Positions 1 to 7,378 of a stretch of 10,855 nt of DNA are shown here, piece by piece (positions within the stretch are counted from its first letter, which is position 1; each line of letters opens with the position of its first letter). Made by a program: the position numbers and the translations under genes. Below the pieces are notes generated by a model. It saw only the letters and a program-made list of their open reading frames with translations. It had not been told where the DNA came from and made no database searches. The DNA is from CAZZCP01 sp964653235 (GTDB lineage Bacteria; Bdellovibrionota; Bdellovibrionia; Bdellovibrionales; UBA840): contig CAZZCP010000075.1 of assembly GCA_964653235.1 (NCBI GenBank), forward strand, positions 1 to 10,855. The letters are read 5' to 3'.

Positions 1-24
1 ATACTCCGAGGAGCGATTTGATCT

Positions 25-2295
25 TTGCAGATAATTGCCAATGATCTTTCGAAATATGTAAGAACAAGAATGTCTGTTTTGAGTTCTAACTTTTTCATTG
101 GCTTAATTTTGGTTTTTATTGTGTTGGCCCTATTTTTACCGCAAAGAGTGACTCTGGTCGTGGGTATTGGAATTCCAGTTGCTCTACTTGCAACCATTCT
201 AGTTGCCGATCAGCTAGGCCTCTCTTTAAATCTATTGAGCATGATTGGTTTGATTATTGTTCTTGGTATGGTGGTTGATGATGCGATTGTAGTTTGTGAG
301 AACGTGTGGCGCTATTATGAGCAAGGTCTTAAGCCGGTCGATGCCATAACTGCTGGTGTGACTGAGGTCTCTGCACCCGTTTTGGCATCTGTTTTGACTA
401 CAGTTGGTGCTTTTAGTGCTTTTTTCTTGATGTCTGGAATTATGGGTAAATTTATTTTCGAAATTCCTTTAATGGTATGTTTAACCCTTTTCTTTTCTCT
501 TTTTGAAGTCATGCTTATTGTACCCTCTCACTTTAACTCTTGGGTGCCAGCAAAGGTAGTTGACAAACACATGCAAAAAAAACAAGCCAAAGACTCTCAC
601 TGGTTTGATCGACTCATCGATTCTTACAAAAAATATGTAGAGTGGACTCTTGGCCACAAATACAAAATTTTTGCAGGATCTGTAGTCTTCTTCTCTGTTT
701 TACTAGGTATTATTGTTTCTCAATCAAAGTTTATTCTTTTTCCCCCTGAAGGAGTAGAAAACTTTTTTATTCGGTTAGAGGCACCGAAAGACAGTCCGAT
801 AGAAGTTACAGAGCGAAATCTTGCTAAAGTCGAAGTCTTTGTAAATGAACTGCCTAAAGACGAATTGCGAGACTCAATTTCGACCATTGGAATACAAAGA
901 ATGGCTCCCAGTGACCCCAATACAAAACGTGGCAGTCAGTATGCAATGATTCAAGTCATTCTGACCCCAGAGTCAGAACGAAAAAGATCGGCTCAAGAAA
1001 TTATAGAAGAGCTCAAAACCAAGATTCAAACTCCAAAAGGTTTTGAAAAAGTTAGCTACTCTCTTGCTCAAGGCGGCCCCCCCGTTGGCTCACCGATTTC
1101 TGTAAATGTTTTGGGCGATAAGTTTAAAGACATTCAAAATATTGCAAGCCGAATCGAAGATGCACTCACTGGAATCAAAGGGGTTCGCGAAATTGAAAAT
1201 TCTTATGTCGAGGGAAAAGAAGAGGTTTTGATTAAACCCCTTGATCTTGAATCTAGAGTTTTAGGCTTGAGCCCGCAAGATATTTCTCTTTCTATGCAGG
1301 CATCTTTTGAGGGTATCATAGCCTCTTCACTGCGTGAACTAGACGAAGAAATTAACATTCGAGTGAAACTCAGAGAAAGTGATGATGAAGTAGATCGCCA
1401 GCTACAAGATGTTTCGATTGGCAATCGCCAAGGCAATCTCATCCCCATTCGCAATGTTGCATCCTTTGAGTCTACCAAGAGCTTAAACTCGATTTTGCAC
1501 TATGATTTTAAAAGGCTTATCAATGTATCGGCTGATGTTGATACTGAGAAAAATACTGTGGTGAACGTGAACAAGCAAATGCAAGAAAATCTGAAAGATC
1601 AAATTTTGCGGGAAGAAAAAGAAAAACTCAGCCCGATTCAAAAGTTGACTAAATTTTTTAATATCTTAATGGGTAAAGAAAAGTTTGAGTCTGAAATTGT
1701 ATTTGCTCTGAAAGAAAATCCAGCCATTAAGATTTCTCTTGGAGGCGAGAATAAAGACACTCAAGAAAGTATGGCTTCTCTGTTTCGCGCTTTTGCCCTT
1801 GCAGTAATTGGAATCTATTTTTTGTTGTTGATGGTTTTTCGAACTTTTTTTCAACCCTTTCTAGCACTCAGTGTAATTGTTATGGGTGTCTTCGGATCGA
1901 TTTTGGCTCTGATGCTACATGGTCGACCTCTTAGCTTTATGTCAATGCTCGGAGTGGTAGCTCTATCGGGCGTGATTGTGAACAATGCCATTGTAATGAT
2001 TGATTTTATAAACTCTAGAAAGAAAAAAGGTCTGAATGAGAAACTGGCAATTGTAGACTCAGCCAGTACGCGCTTTCGTCCCATTGTTATGACTACAGTT
2101 ACTACCGTGGTTGGTTTGATTCCAACGGCTTATGGATTAGGAGGGAGTGATCCCTTTATTAAACCTTTGGCACTTTCTTTTGGCTGGGGATTGGTGATTG
2201 GGGTTATCTTTATACTACTGCTCTTTCCCTCGCTCATTGCAATTCATGATGATTTTGTGCGAATCCCTGAATTTTTAAAAAGACGTAAAGCCTAG
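25..2295 (+). CDS. RND-family multidrug efflux pump inner-membrane subunit (AcrB/HAE1-like), 5'-truncated
   Basis: This is the inner-membrane subunit of a tripartite proton-driven exporter, 756 readable residues against about 1030-1050 for full AcrB-type pumps. The missing part is roughly the first 300 residues (TM1 and most of the first periplasmic loop). The visible protein begins in the linker before TM2 (NDLSKYVRTRMSVL). It carries the TM4 proton-relay pair VVDDAIVV with Asp85-Asp86, the large second periplasmic loop (about residues 240-580, including the pore-like region around GGPPVGSP), and the TM8-TM12 bundle. In TM10 the motif reads IVNNAIVMID, so Asn653 sits where AcrB has Lys940; many RND pumps share this Asn form. 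The TTG at position 25 is not a genuine start: an in-frame TGA lies at 19-21, while the +2 frame is open there. The adaptor and outer-membrane partners would lie upstream and are not visible. Substrate cannot be inferred. Confidence 0.93.
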   Translation: MQIIANDLSKYVRTRMSVLSSNFFIGLILVFIVLALFLPQRVTLVVGIGIPVALLATILVADQLGLSLNLLSMIGLIIVLGMVVDDAIVVCENVWRYYEQGLKPVDAITAGVTEVSAPVLASVLTTVGAFSAFFLMSGIMGKFIFEIPLMVCLTLFFSLFEVMLIVPSHFNSWVPAKVVDKHMQKKQAKDSHWFDRLIDSYKKYVEWTLGHKYKIFAGSVVFFSVLLGIIVSQSKFILFPPEGVENFFIRLEAPKDSPIEVTERNLAKVEVFVNELPKDELRDSISTIGIQRMAPSDPNTKRGSQYAMIQVILTPESERKRSAQEIIEELKTKIQTPKGFEKVSYSLAQGGPPVGSPISVNVLGDKFKDIQNIASRIEDALTGIKGVREIENSYVEGKEEVLIKPLDLESRVLGLSPQDISLSMQASFEGIIASSLRELDEEINIRVKLRESDDEVDRQLQDVSIGNRQGNLIPIRNVASFESTKSLNSILHYDFKRLINVSADVDTEKNTVVNVNKQMQENLKDQILREEKEKLSPIQKLTKFFNILMGKEKFESEIVFALKENPAIKISLGGENKDTQESMASLFRAFALAVIGIYFLLLMVFRTFFQPFLALSVIVMGVFGSILALMLHGRPLSFMSMLGVVALSGVIVNNAIVMIDFINSRKKKGLNEKLAIVDSASTRFRPIVMTTVTTVVGLIPTAYGLGGSDPFIKPLALSFGWGLVIGVIFILLLFPSLIAIHDDFVRIPEFLKRRKA

Positions 2296-2360
2296 ATCGC
2301 TTTGTACCGAAATGAAACTATGAGCATGCCCTGCGGAGTAAAATAAGGTAGTATTTTTTT

Positions 2361-4158
2361 ATGAAATATTTTTGCTTGGTTCTTTTTTATGCGTCTCTTG
2401 TTCTTTCGGCTCCCTCGAAAAAACAACGTATTTTCTATGAGTTTGCTCAAGAACCTATTGTTTTAAAAAAAAATGAAACCAATAAAGTAAGAATCAATAT
2501 TACTCTTTTACCAGAACACCACGCCTACTTAGATATGTTAAAGGTAGAATGGCTATCGCCTGAGGGTATTCAAGTTTCTGAACCAACGGTTGACCCTATT
2601 GTTGAATTTGATGACCCATTCACTAAAACTCTAAAAGCGACCATGAAAGACTCAGCCGAGATGATTCTCTTTGTCTTGGTCGATGATGATGTAAAAAATG
2701 GTGACTTCAAAGCTAAAATTCAATTTCAACACCAAATTTGTGACAAAGAAAACTGTTACTTTCCCAAGAAAGTGGTTCAAGAAATTGATCTAAAAATAGT
2801 TGGCAGCTCAGAAAGCTTACTCCCTGTAGAGAGCCAAGAAAAAGGCTTATTTCAGGATATTCAAAAAAAAGGCTTATTCATCGCTCTACTCTTGGCTTTT
2901 CTAGGTGGAATTCTAACATCTTTCACCCCTTGTATATTTCCAATGATACCCATCACTCTCGCGATTCTCGGAAGTCGCTCCAAAGNNNNNNNNNNGTGCA
3001 TTACAGGCCTCTTCCGCTACTGAGCTATTATCAGCATCTAGGTTACACCATGGAAGGTCTTCCAAAGACACTCCAGCTTTACAAAGATTTCTATTTAGCC
3101 TTCTTTATGTACTTGGAATCGCACTAACCTATACAGCACTTGGACTGATTGCAGCTTCAACCGGTTCTCTTTTTGGTGCTGCTCTAAGCAATCCGATTAT
3201 CGTTGGTGGAATTGCTGCCATCTTTTTTCTAATGGCACTCAGTATGTTTGGTCTTTTTGAAATACGTCCCCCGAGATGGGTTGAAGAAAAGCTTGGGCGC
3301 CAGGGTGGCAGAGGTTACTTTGGAGCTCTGATTATGGGACTGGTTGCAGGAATCGTGGCCAGCCCCTGTGTCGGGCCGGTTTTAGCCGGTATTCTTACTC
3401 ACGTTGCCAAAAGCCAAGACCTCTTCTACGGGGCCACTCTTTTGTTTAGTTTTGCTATGGGTTTTGGACTTTTGTTCTTGGTCTTAGGTGCATCGAGTGA
3501 GCTTTTCAACAAGCTACCAAAATCGGGCAGTTGGATGGACCTGACCAAATATATCTTTGGAACCACAATGCTTTTACTTTCGGTCTACTACTTAGATCCA
3601 CTACTCCCTGGCTACACCAGTTACTTTTTAGCAGGTATTGTAATGGTGACTGTTTCTATGATCTTTGGAAAACTCTTAAGGCCCAATAAAGAAAAGGGCG
3701 ATCGAATTCGCAAAGCCGTTATGGGAGCCTTTTTTGTTTTTGGAATTGCCTTGATTGGTCAAGCCTATATTTTGCAAACTCAGCTCAATCAAGCCCCACC
3801 CAAAGAAGGTTTAAAGTGGGAAGCCTATTCGAAACAAAAACAAGAAACTGCCCTTCAATTGAGTCAAATAACGATTCTTTATTTTACTGCCGATTGGTGC
3901 TTAGCGTGTAAAGAGTTGAAAGCTTTTACCTTTAATGACCCGAGAGTTCTTCAATACCAAAACAAACTTTCCTACCTTATTATCGATGCTACAGAGATTA
4001 ATGAGACAGAGGATGCCTTGATTCAAGAATACAATGTTGTTGGTCTTCCTACCCTAGTTTTTTTAGACAAAAACGGTAAAGAACTAGAAGATTTGCGCAT
4101 GACAGGCTTTGAGAGTGCTGATCGTTTTTTAGAGCGACTCAAAAAATTAGCTCCTTAA
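2361..4158 (+). CDS. dsbD: Thiol:disulfide interchange protein DsbD, interrupted by an assembly gap
   Basis: DsbD carries electrons from cytoplasmic thioredoxin across the inner membrane to periplasmic thiol proteins. All three domains are visible. A signal peptide (residues 1-16, ending LVLSA) leads into the periplasmic alpha domain, with redox pair Cys127 and Cys132 (CDKENC). The membrane domain has its two reactive cysteines in FTPCIFPMIP (Cys191) and ASPCVGPVLAG (codon 3367-3369). The C-terminal thioredoxin-like domain has the CxxC in ADWCLACK (codons 3898-3909). With the gap the gene spans about 598 codons, close to E. coli DsbD (565). The reading frame before and after the Ns differs by one, which is explained if the true gap is a multiple of three. 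After the gap the frame is open from base 2998 (ALQASSATELL) through LLYVLGIALTYTALG. Start ATG 2361 has AAGGTAG at 2345-2351. It converges with, and overlaps by 4 nt, the gene at 4155-4595. Confidence 0.95.
2986..2995. other. Assembly gap (10 Ns) inside dsbD
   Basis: Ten undetermined bases lie in the hydrophilic loop after the first membrane helix of DsbD. The dsbD frame has its codon boundary at 2985 before the gap and at 2998 after it. The real gap must therefore be 0, 3, 6, 9 or more bases in steps of three for the gene to be intact. A gap of zero would give a GGT glycine codon across the joint. Ten is probably a placeholder length. Confidence 0.97.
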
Positions 4159-4595
4159 ATCTTTTTAAGCTCGCTACCGGTAAAACAATAGGCTTGCTTC
4201 GCATCTAAGATCCAGCTCATTTTTTTGCTCATCAAAATTAAACTTTTGCTGCTGGCTTCAACCAAAATGATTCTTTTGCACAGCTCGTTGGAATGAAGCT
4301 CGACACTGGTATTTTGCGGTATAAAGAGCTCTGCATTACCGACTTGAATCGAAAGATGGCTGTTGCGATCTACGACAATTTCTGTATGACTGCTCAAAGA
4401 CTGCTGTTCTTTGAGTTTTTTCCACAATACAAAATCAAGTCGTTTTGCTTTAGCCTGACCAAATAGACTCTGTACTTGTGCAAAATTTTCGATTGTATAA
4501 TGATCTTCAACTTGAAAGTATTGATTCACTGCTATTGCAAGGCCAAGTCCACTTGCCAATACCAATCCAATAAGAACTTTGGCTTCGAGCTGCAT
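4155..4595 (-). CDS. Membrane-anchored hypothetical protein with a weak FecR-like region
   Basis: I do not recognise this 146-residue protein at family level. An N-terminal membrane helix (about residues 6-23, VLIGLVLASGLGLAIAV) without a lipobox suggests a bitopic protein with its body in the periplasm. Residues 57-101 (LWKKLKEQQSL, then EIVVDRNSHLSIQVGNAELFIPQNTSVEL) have the spacing of FecR-type domains, where a charged 'initial value' strand is followed by a regulated-polymer-like beta repeat and an 'xxPQNTxVEL' strand. This resemblance is by eye only. Cys106 and Cys137 could form a disulfide. The gene starts 3 nt after the stop codon of the coiled-coil gene at 4599-5102, so the two are probably co-transcribed. 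Its 3' end overlaps the dsbD stop by 4 nt from the opposite strand. Product real, function unknown. Confidence 0.75.
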   Translation of the reverse strand: MQLEAKVLIGLVLASGLGLAIAVNQYFQVEDHYTIENFAQVQSLFGQAKAKRLDFVLWKKLKEQQSLSSHTEIVVDRNSHLSIQVGNAELFIPQNTSVELHSNELCKRIILVEASSKSLILMSKKMSWILDAKQAYCFTGSELKKI

Positions 4596-4598
4596 GAA

Positions 4599-5102
4599 TT
4601 AAAGTTTTTTGAGCCTTTCTATATCTCTTTTAAGGTCTGAGATTGTATTTCTTAAACTTGCATTTTGCATCTCTTTTTCTTCGATCAATCGATGCATTTT
4701 TTGCATCTTGGCTTGAAAATCCATAATCAAAGAATTGTGACGATCGATCATGCTTTGAACTTGAACTTCTCGTTTTTTTTGCTCACGTATTTTCTGCTCC
4801 ATCTCCATGTAAAGACTTTGCAACTTTTCTACTTTTTGCGGTAAAGGATTTTCGAGTTGTCGAATTCTGCGGTCGATTTGATGCAGTTTTGAAACCCATT
4901 TATGAAACTCTTCTTTTTGATTCTCGAGTGAGCGAAATTTTTCAGCCTCAATACGTTTTTGTAGGCTATCACCCTTCTCATGCAGTAGAGCTCGCATTTC
5001 TTGATTGAGTTTTTCCATCTCGGGGTCCTTGAGAGCCCTACCTAAGTCTTGAGAATCCTTCTCCTCTGACGGAAACAGCTTTGGATCTAAGCCTCTTGCC
5101 AA
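4599..5102 (-). CDS. Coiled-coil hypothetical protein
   Basis: A 167-residue protein, almost all helix: from about residue 25 to the end it is Glu/Lys/Gln/Leu-rich with heptad-like spacing (KVEKLQSLYMEMEQKIREQ, then LRNTISDLKRDIERLKKL). There is no signal peptide and no membrane segment, so it is probably cytoplasmic. I chose the TTG start at 5102-5100 because a perfect AAGGAGG lies 5 nt upstream (5114-5108). The frame extends further to a TTG at 5147, but that start lacks a ribosome site and would translate through the Shine-Dalgarno. Lengths and layout resemble FliJ/YscO-type or generic coiled-coil proteins, but no flagellar or secretion gene is adjacent, so I assign no function. It is the first gene of a two-gene unit with the membrane protein that follows, divergent from the operon beginning at 5165. 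Confidence 0.8.
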   Translation of the reverse strand: MARGLDPKLFPSEEKDSQDLGRALKDPEMEKLNQEMRALLHEKGDSLQKRIEAEKFRSLENQKEEFHKWVSKLHQIDRRIRQLENPLPQKVEKLQSLYMEMEQKIREQKKREVQVQSMIDRHNSLIMDFQAKMQKMHRLIEEKEMQNASLRNTISDLKRDIERLKKL

Positions 5103-5107
5103 GATCA

Positions 5108-5114
5108 CCTCCTT
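5108..5114 (-). promoter_or_regulatory. Strong Shine-Dalgarno fixing a TTG start
   Basis: Read on the minus strand this is AAGGAGG, a full complement to the 16S rRNA tail, followed by TGATC and then TTG. It lies inside the longest open frame, which shows that the longer form from 5147 is not the natural start of the coiled-coil gene. Confidence 0.8.
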
Positions 5115-5164
5115 GCTAATTAAAATTCTAGACTGAGATGCAAACAAATTCTATCGTTTAAGTA

Positions 5165-6148
5165 ATGGCAAGCGTCTTAAATTTTGCAAAACATCTTCTA
5201 AAGTACAAACCACAGAACAATGCTGCGCGTCTGGCGCTGTATCACTACCTTAAGAACTTCTGTGAACCCACAGAAGAGATCGGCCAAAAAGTTTTTCGCC
5301 GCTTTCTTTTGCGCTGTTTGCACTTTGCCCATTGGCGTGAGCATCGAGAAGAACTGCAACAAGAAGTTCGCATCGCTATATCTGACTTTGAAAAGCAAGA
5401 ATCCATTTATTTAGGTATTGAAGATTTTGATTGGTCTGAGTGGCAACTTTTGCGCATTGAAAATGATCGCGACAAACATGCTGTATTAAAGAGACAATTT
5501 TCGATTCCCACCGCCCAATTGAAATGCATTAGTGATTCGATCCATTCATTGGTAAGTCTTCAGCTGCACCATGATGGTCACCTCGATGTCAGCACTCACC
5601 AAAATATTTTCTATATAAAGAATGGAGAGATTTTCAATATTTCAGAGGATTTAAAACTTCATTATGACCACCGGCTTGAATTGGTCAAAAATCAAACTCA
5701 TGTCTTACAGCTTGGTCCTCATCATCTGGTGCAGCTGAAACTCAGTTACGATGGCTTTAACGCCAAAATATATCGAGGCTATACCTTTCAATTTGTAGAA
5801 GAAATACGCGGTGATAAGCTCAATGATTTTCCGAAACTCTTTTACAATATTAAGAGACTTGAGAGCCACTTTATCGACCGTCAATCAGACCCGCTCTACA
5901 AAGAACTCACACAACTTCTAGAAAAATCGATTGAACTCATGCACATAGAAGATCCGAAAGCCCAAAAACTGGCCGTCACAGCCTTTACTCGGGGCCAGAA
6001 TGCGATTCAAAATATCTTTCCAGACGACAAACTTTTACAGATTTTGTTAAAAGAACTAGCAAAATCTCTACAAAAGTTGCAACCTGCCTCTCACAGTGCT
6101 GAGGTCTCGCCGGTTCGAGGCCCTGGAAAGTTTGAACTCGATCTATGA
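5165..6148 (+). CDS. Hypothetical protein upstream of rluB, translationally coupled
   Basis: I do not recognise this 327-residue protein. No signal peptide, lipobox or membrane helix is visible, so it should be cytoplasmic. Residues 1-30 (FAKHLLKYKPQNNAARLALYHYL) look like a helical repeat pair. The middle, about 120-215, is beta-rich and unusually rich in His (for example QLHHDGHLDVSTHQ, LGPHHLVQLKLSYDGF). Residues 225-305 are helical again, and the tail SPVRGPGKFELDL is probably disordered. The start ATG has no clear Shine-Dalgarno; I kept it because it is the first ATG in the open frame and no better downstream start with a ribosome site is evident. The stop TGA overlaps the rluB ATG (ATGA at 6145-6148), so the two are translationally coupled. 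That suggests a link to RNA modification or translation, but it is context only. Confidence 0.82.
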   Translation: MASVLNFAKHLLKYKPQNNAARLALYHYLKNFCEPTEEIGQKVFRRFLLRCLHFAHWREHREELQQEVRIAISDFEKQESIYLGIEDFDWSEWQLLRIENDRDKHAVLKRQFSIPTAQLKCISDSIHSLVSLQLHHDGHLDVSTHQNIFYIKNGEIFNISEDLKLHYDHRLELVKNQTHVLQLGPHHLVQLKLSYDGFNAKIYRGYTFQFVEEIRGDKLNDFPKLFYNIKRLESHFIDRQSDPLYKELTQLLEKSIELMHIEDPKAQKLAVTAFTRGQNAIQNIFPDDKLLQILLKELAKSLQKLQPASHSAEVSPVRGPGKFELDL

Positions 6149-6924
6149 GCCAAGAAATACGATTAAATAAATTTATAGCCGATGCTGGCATAGCTTCTCG
6201 TAGAAAAGCCGACCAGTTGATTGATGAAGGCCTGGTGAAAGTGAATGGCAAAACCGTCTACGAATTGGGCCGAAAAATTGACCCCTATGAAGATAGCGTA
6301 CGGGTTGGTAAGAAACTCATTCCGCGATTAAAAAGTCGCAAATACTATCTTGCCTTTCACAAACCAAGAGAAGTCGTGAGTAGCCTTAAAGACCCAGAAG
6401 ATCGCCCCTGCATTGGAGATTTTTTTGAAAAGTTTCCAGCACGTATCTATCCGGTGGGCCGCCTTGATTGGGACTCTGAGGGTTTGATTTTGATGACGAA
6501 CGATGGTGATTTTTCACAAGAGGTCAATCATCCTTCCAAAGAAATTCCTAAAACCTATCATGTAAAAATAGATGGAAAAATTGGTAGACAAAAAATTCAA
6601 AAATTGATCAACGGGGTGAGCATTCCTAATGGTGGAAGAGTTCGTGCGCGCAAGCTAAAACTGCTAAGAAGTAAGTGTACGAAAGTTCATGACTGGCTTG
6701 AAATTGAAATCACCGAAGGTAAAAACCGGCAAATTCGTAAAATGTTTTTCAAAATTGGTTTTGATGTTTTAAAACTCCAAAGAGTTGCCATAGGCGGTTT
6801 GAAACTGGGTTCTCTTAAGAGAGGCGAGTTCACAGAATTAAGTCCTTTGCAAATTGAGAAAATCTTTACCAGCCAGCAAAAGCCTAGAACCAAGAAAAAA
6901 GTAAGCAAAAAGAGAAATGGCTGA
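6145..6924 (+). CDS. rluB: 23S rRNA pseudouridine synthase, RluB/RsuA family
   Basis: This enzyme isomerises a specific uridine to pseudouridine in rRNA; the RluB members act on the 23S peptidyl-transferase region (E. coli U2605). The 259 residues show an N-terminal S4 RNA-binding domain (residues 5-50: RLNKFIADAGIASRRKADQL, then VKVNGK). The catalytic domain has the signature GRLDWDSEGLILMTNDGD with the nucleophile Asp108. The closing motif EGKNRQIRKMF, typical of the RsuA/RluB/RluE/RluF group, is also present. The S4 domain and RluB-like spacing favour RluB over RsuA; the exact target base cannot be read from sequence. The C-terminus is Lys/Arg-rich (PRTKKKVSKKRNG). It shares ATGA with the upstream unknown gene and overlaps smpB by 8 nt downstream, so it lies in a compact operon. 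Confidence 0.92.
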   Translation: MSQEIRLNKFIADAGIASRRKADQLIDEGLVKVNGKTVYELGRKIDPYEDSVRVGKKLIPRLKSRKYYLAFHKPREVVSSLKDPEDRPCIGDFFEKFPARIYPVGRLDWDSEGLILMTNDGDFSQEVNHPSKEIPKTYHVKIDGKIGRQKIQKLINGVSIPNGGRVRARKLKLLRSKCTKVHDWLEIEITEGKNRQIRKMFFKIGFDVLKLQRVAIGGLKLGSLKRGEFTELSPLQIEKIFTSQQKPRTKKKVSKKRNG

Positions 6925-7378
6925 AGGCATTAAGATTATCCACAACAACAAGAAGGCTCGATTTGATTATGAGCTCTCAAATTTTCTAGAGTGCGGTATT
7001 CAACTTACGGGAAGTGAAATAAAATCTCTTCGCAATGGTGCTGTGAATTTAAAAGACTCTTTTGTGATGATCGAAAAAGGAGAGCTGTATTTGCACAAAG
7101 CCCATATTTCAGAATACAAAGACAGCAGCTACAACAATCATACTCCTGAAAGAAAAAGAAAATTATTAGCTCATAGAGAAGAAATTGATAAGCTCGACCG
7201 AAACCTACAAGGAACAGGAATGACCTTGGTTCCTACAAAAATCTATTTTAAAAAAGGTCGATGTAAGGTCGAAATCGCACTTGGTCGCGGAAAGAAAGTC
7301 GCAGATAAGCGCCAAGATCTTAAGAAGCGTGATGCGAATCGTGAGTTGTCTCGGGCTCTAAAGAAATCTCGCCATTGA
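6917..7378 (+). CDS. smpB: SsrA-binding protein SmpB (trans-translation)
   Basis: SmpB binds tmRNA (SsrA) and brings it to stalled ribosomes, where the pair tags the nascent chain for proteolysis. The 153 residues match the usual length of 150-160. Family landmarks are present: NKKARFDYEL near the start, the GSEIKSLRNGAVNLKDSF strand-helix, LHKAHISEY, the HxxxRKRKLL stretch, LVPTKIYFKKGRCKVEIALGRGKK, and the basic C-terminal tail KRQDLKKRDANRELSRALK that enters the decoding site. The start ATG overlaps the end of rluB (ATGGCTGA), so translation is probably coupled; a purine-rich AAAAAGAG precedes it. The last 59 bases are also the 3' end of the opposite-strand HAMP gene. The tmRNA gene ssrA is not in the window. 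Confidence 0.97.
   Translation: MAEGIKIIHNNKKARFDYELSNFLECGIQLTGSEIKSLRNGAVNLKDSFVMIEKGELYLHKAHISEYKDSSYNNHTPERKRKLLAHREEIDKLDRNLQGTGMTLVPTKIYFKKGRCKVEIALGRGKKVADKRQDLKKRDANRELSRALKKSRH

Noticed and set aside
1..24. Recoded TGA (for example selenocysteine) in the RND pump
   Set aside because: TGA serves as an ordinary stop elsewhere in the window and RND pumps are not selenoproteins; a one-base error in a T-run explains it better.
2296..2360. Promoter or terminator between the RND gene and dsbD
   Set aside because: TAAAAT at 2339-2344 could be a -10 box, but no -35 match lies at 16-18 bases, and no stem with a T-run is seen; only the AAGGTAG ribosome site is supported.
2839..2880. Direct repeat of AAAAAGGCTTATT in dsbD
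   Set aside because: Two 13-base copies encode KGLF twice in a linker; too short and too A/T-rich to call a functional repeat.
4154..4169. Hairpin CTTAAA-TCTT-TTTAAG at the dsbD stop as a bidirectional terminator
   Set aside because: The 6-bp stem is entirely weak A/T pairs except one G-C, and no T-run follows on the plus strand; it also lies inside the overlap of two coding ends.
4599..5147. Longer start for the coiled-coil gene at TTG 5147
   Set aside because: It would translate through a perfect AAGGAGG that is correctly spaced for TTG 5102-5100, and 5147 has no ribosome site.
5220..5414. Second plus-strand frame inside the 327-residue gene
   Set aside because: No ribosome site, Cys-rich random-looking translation, fully covered by the longer gene.
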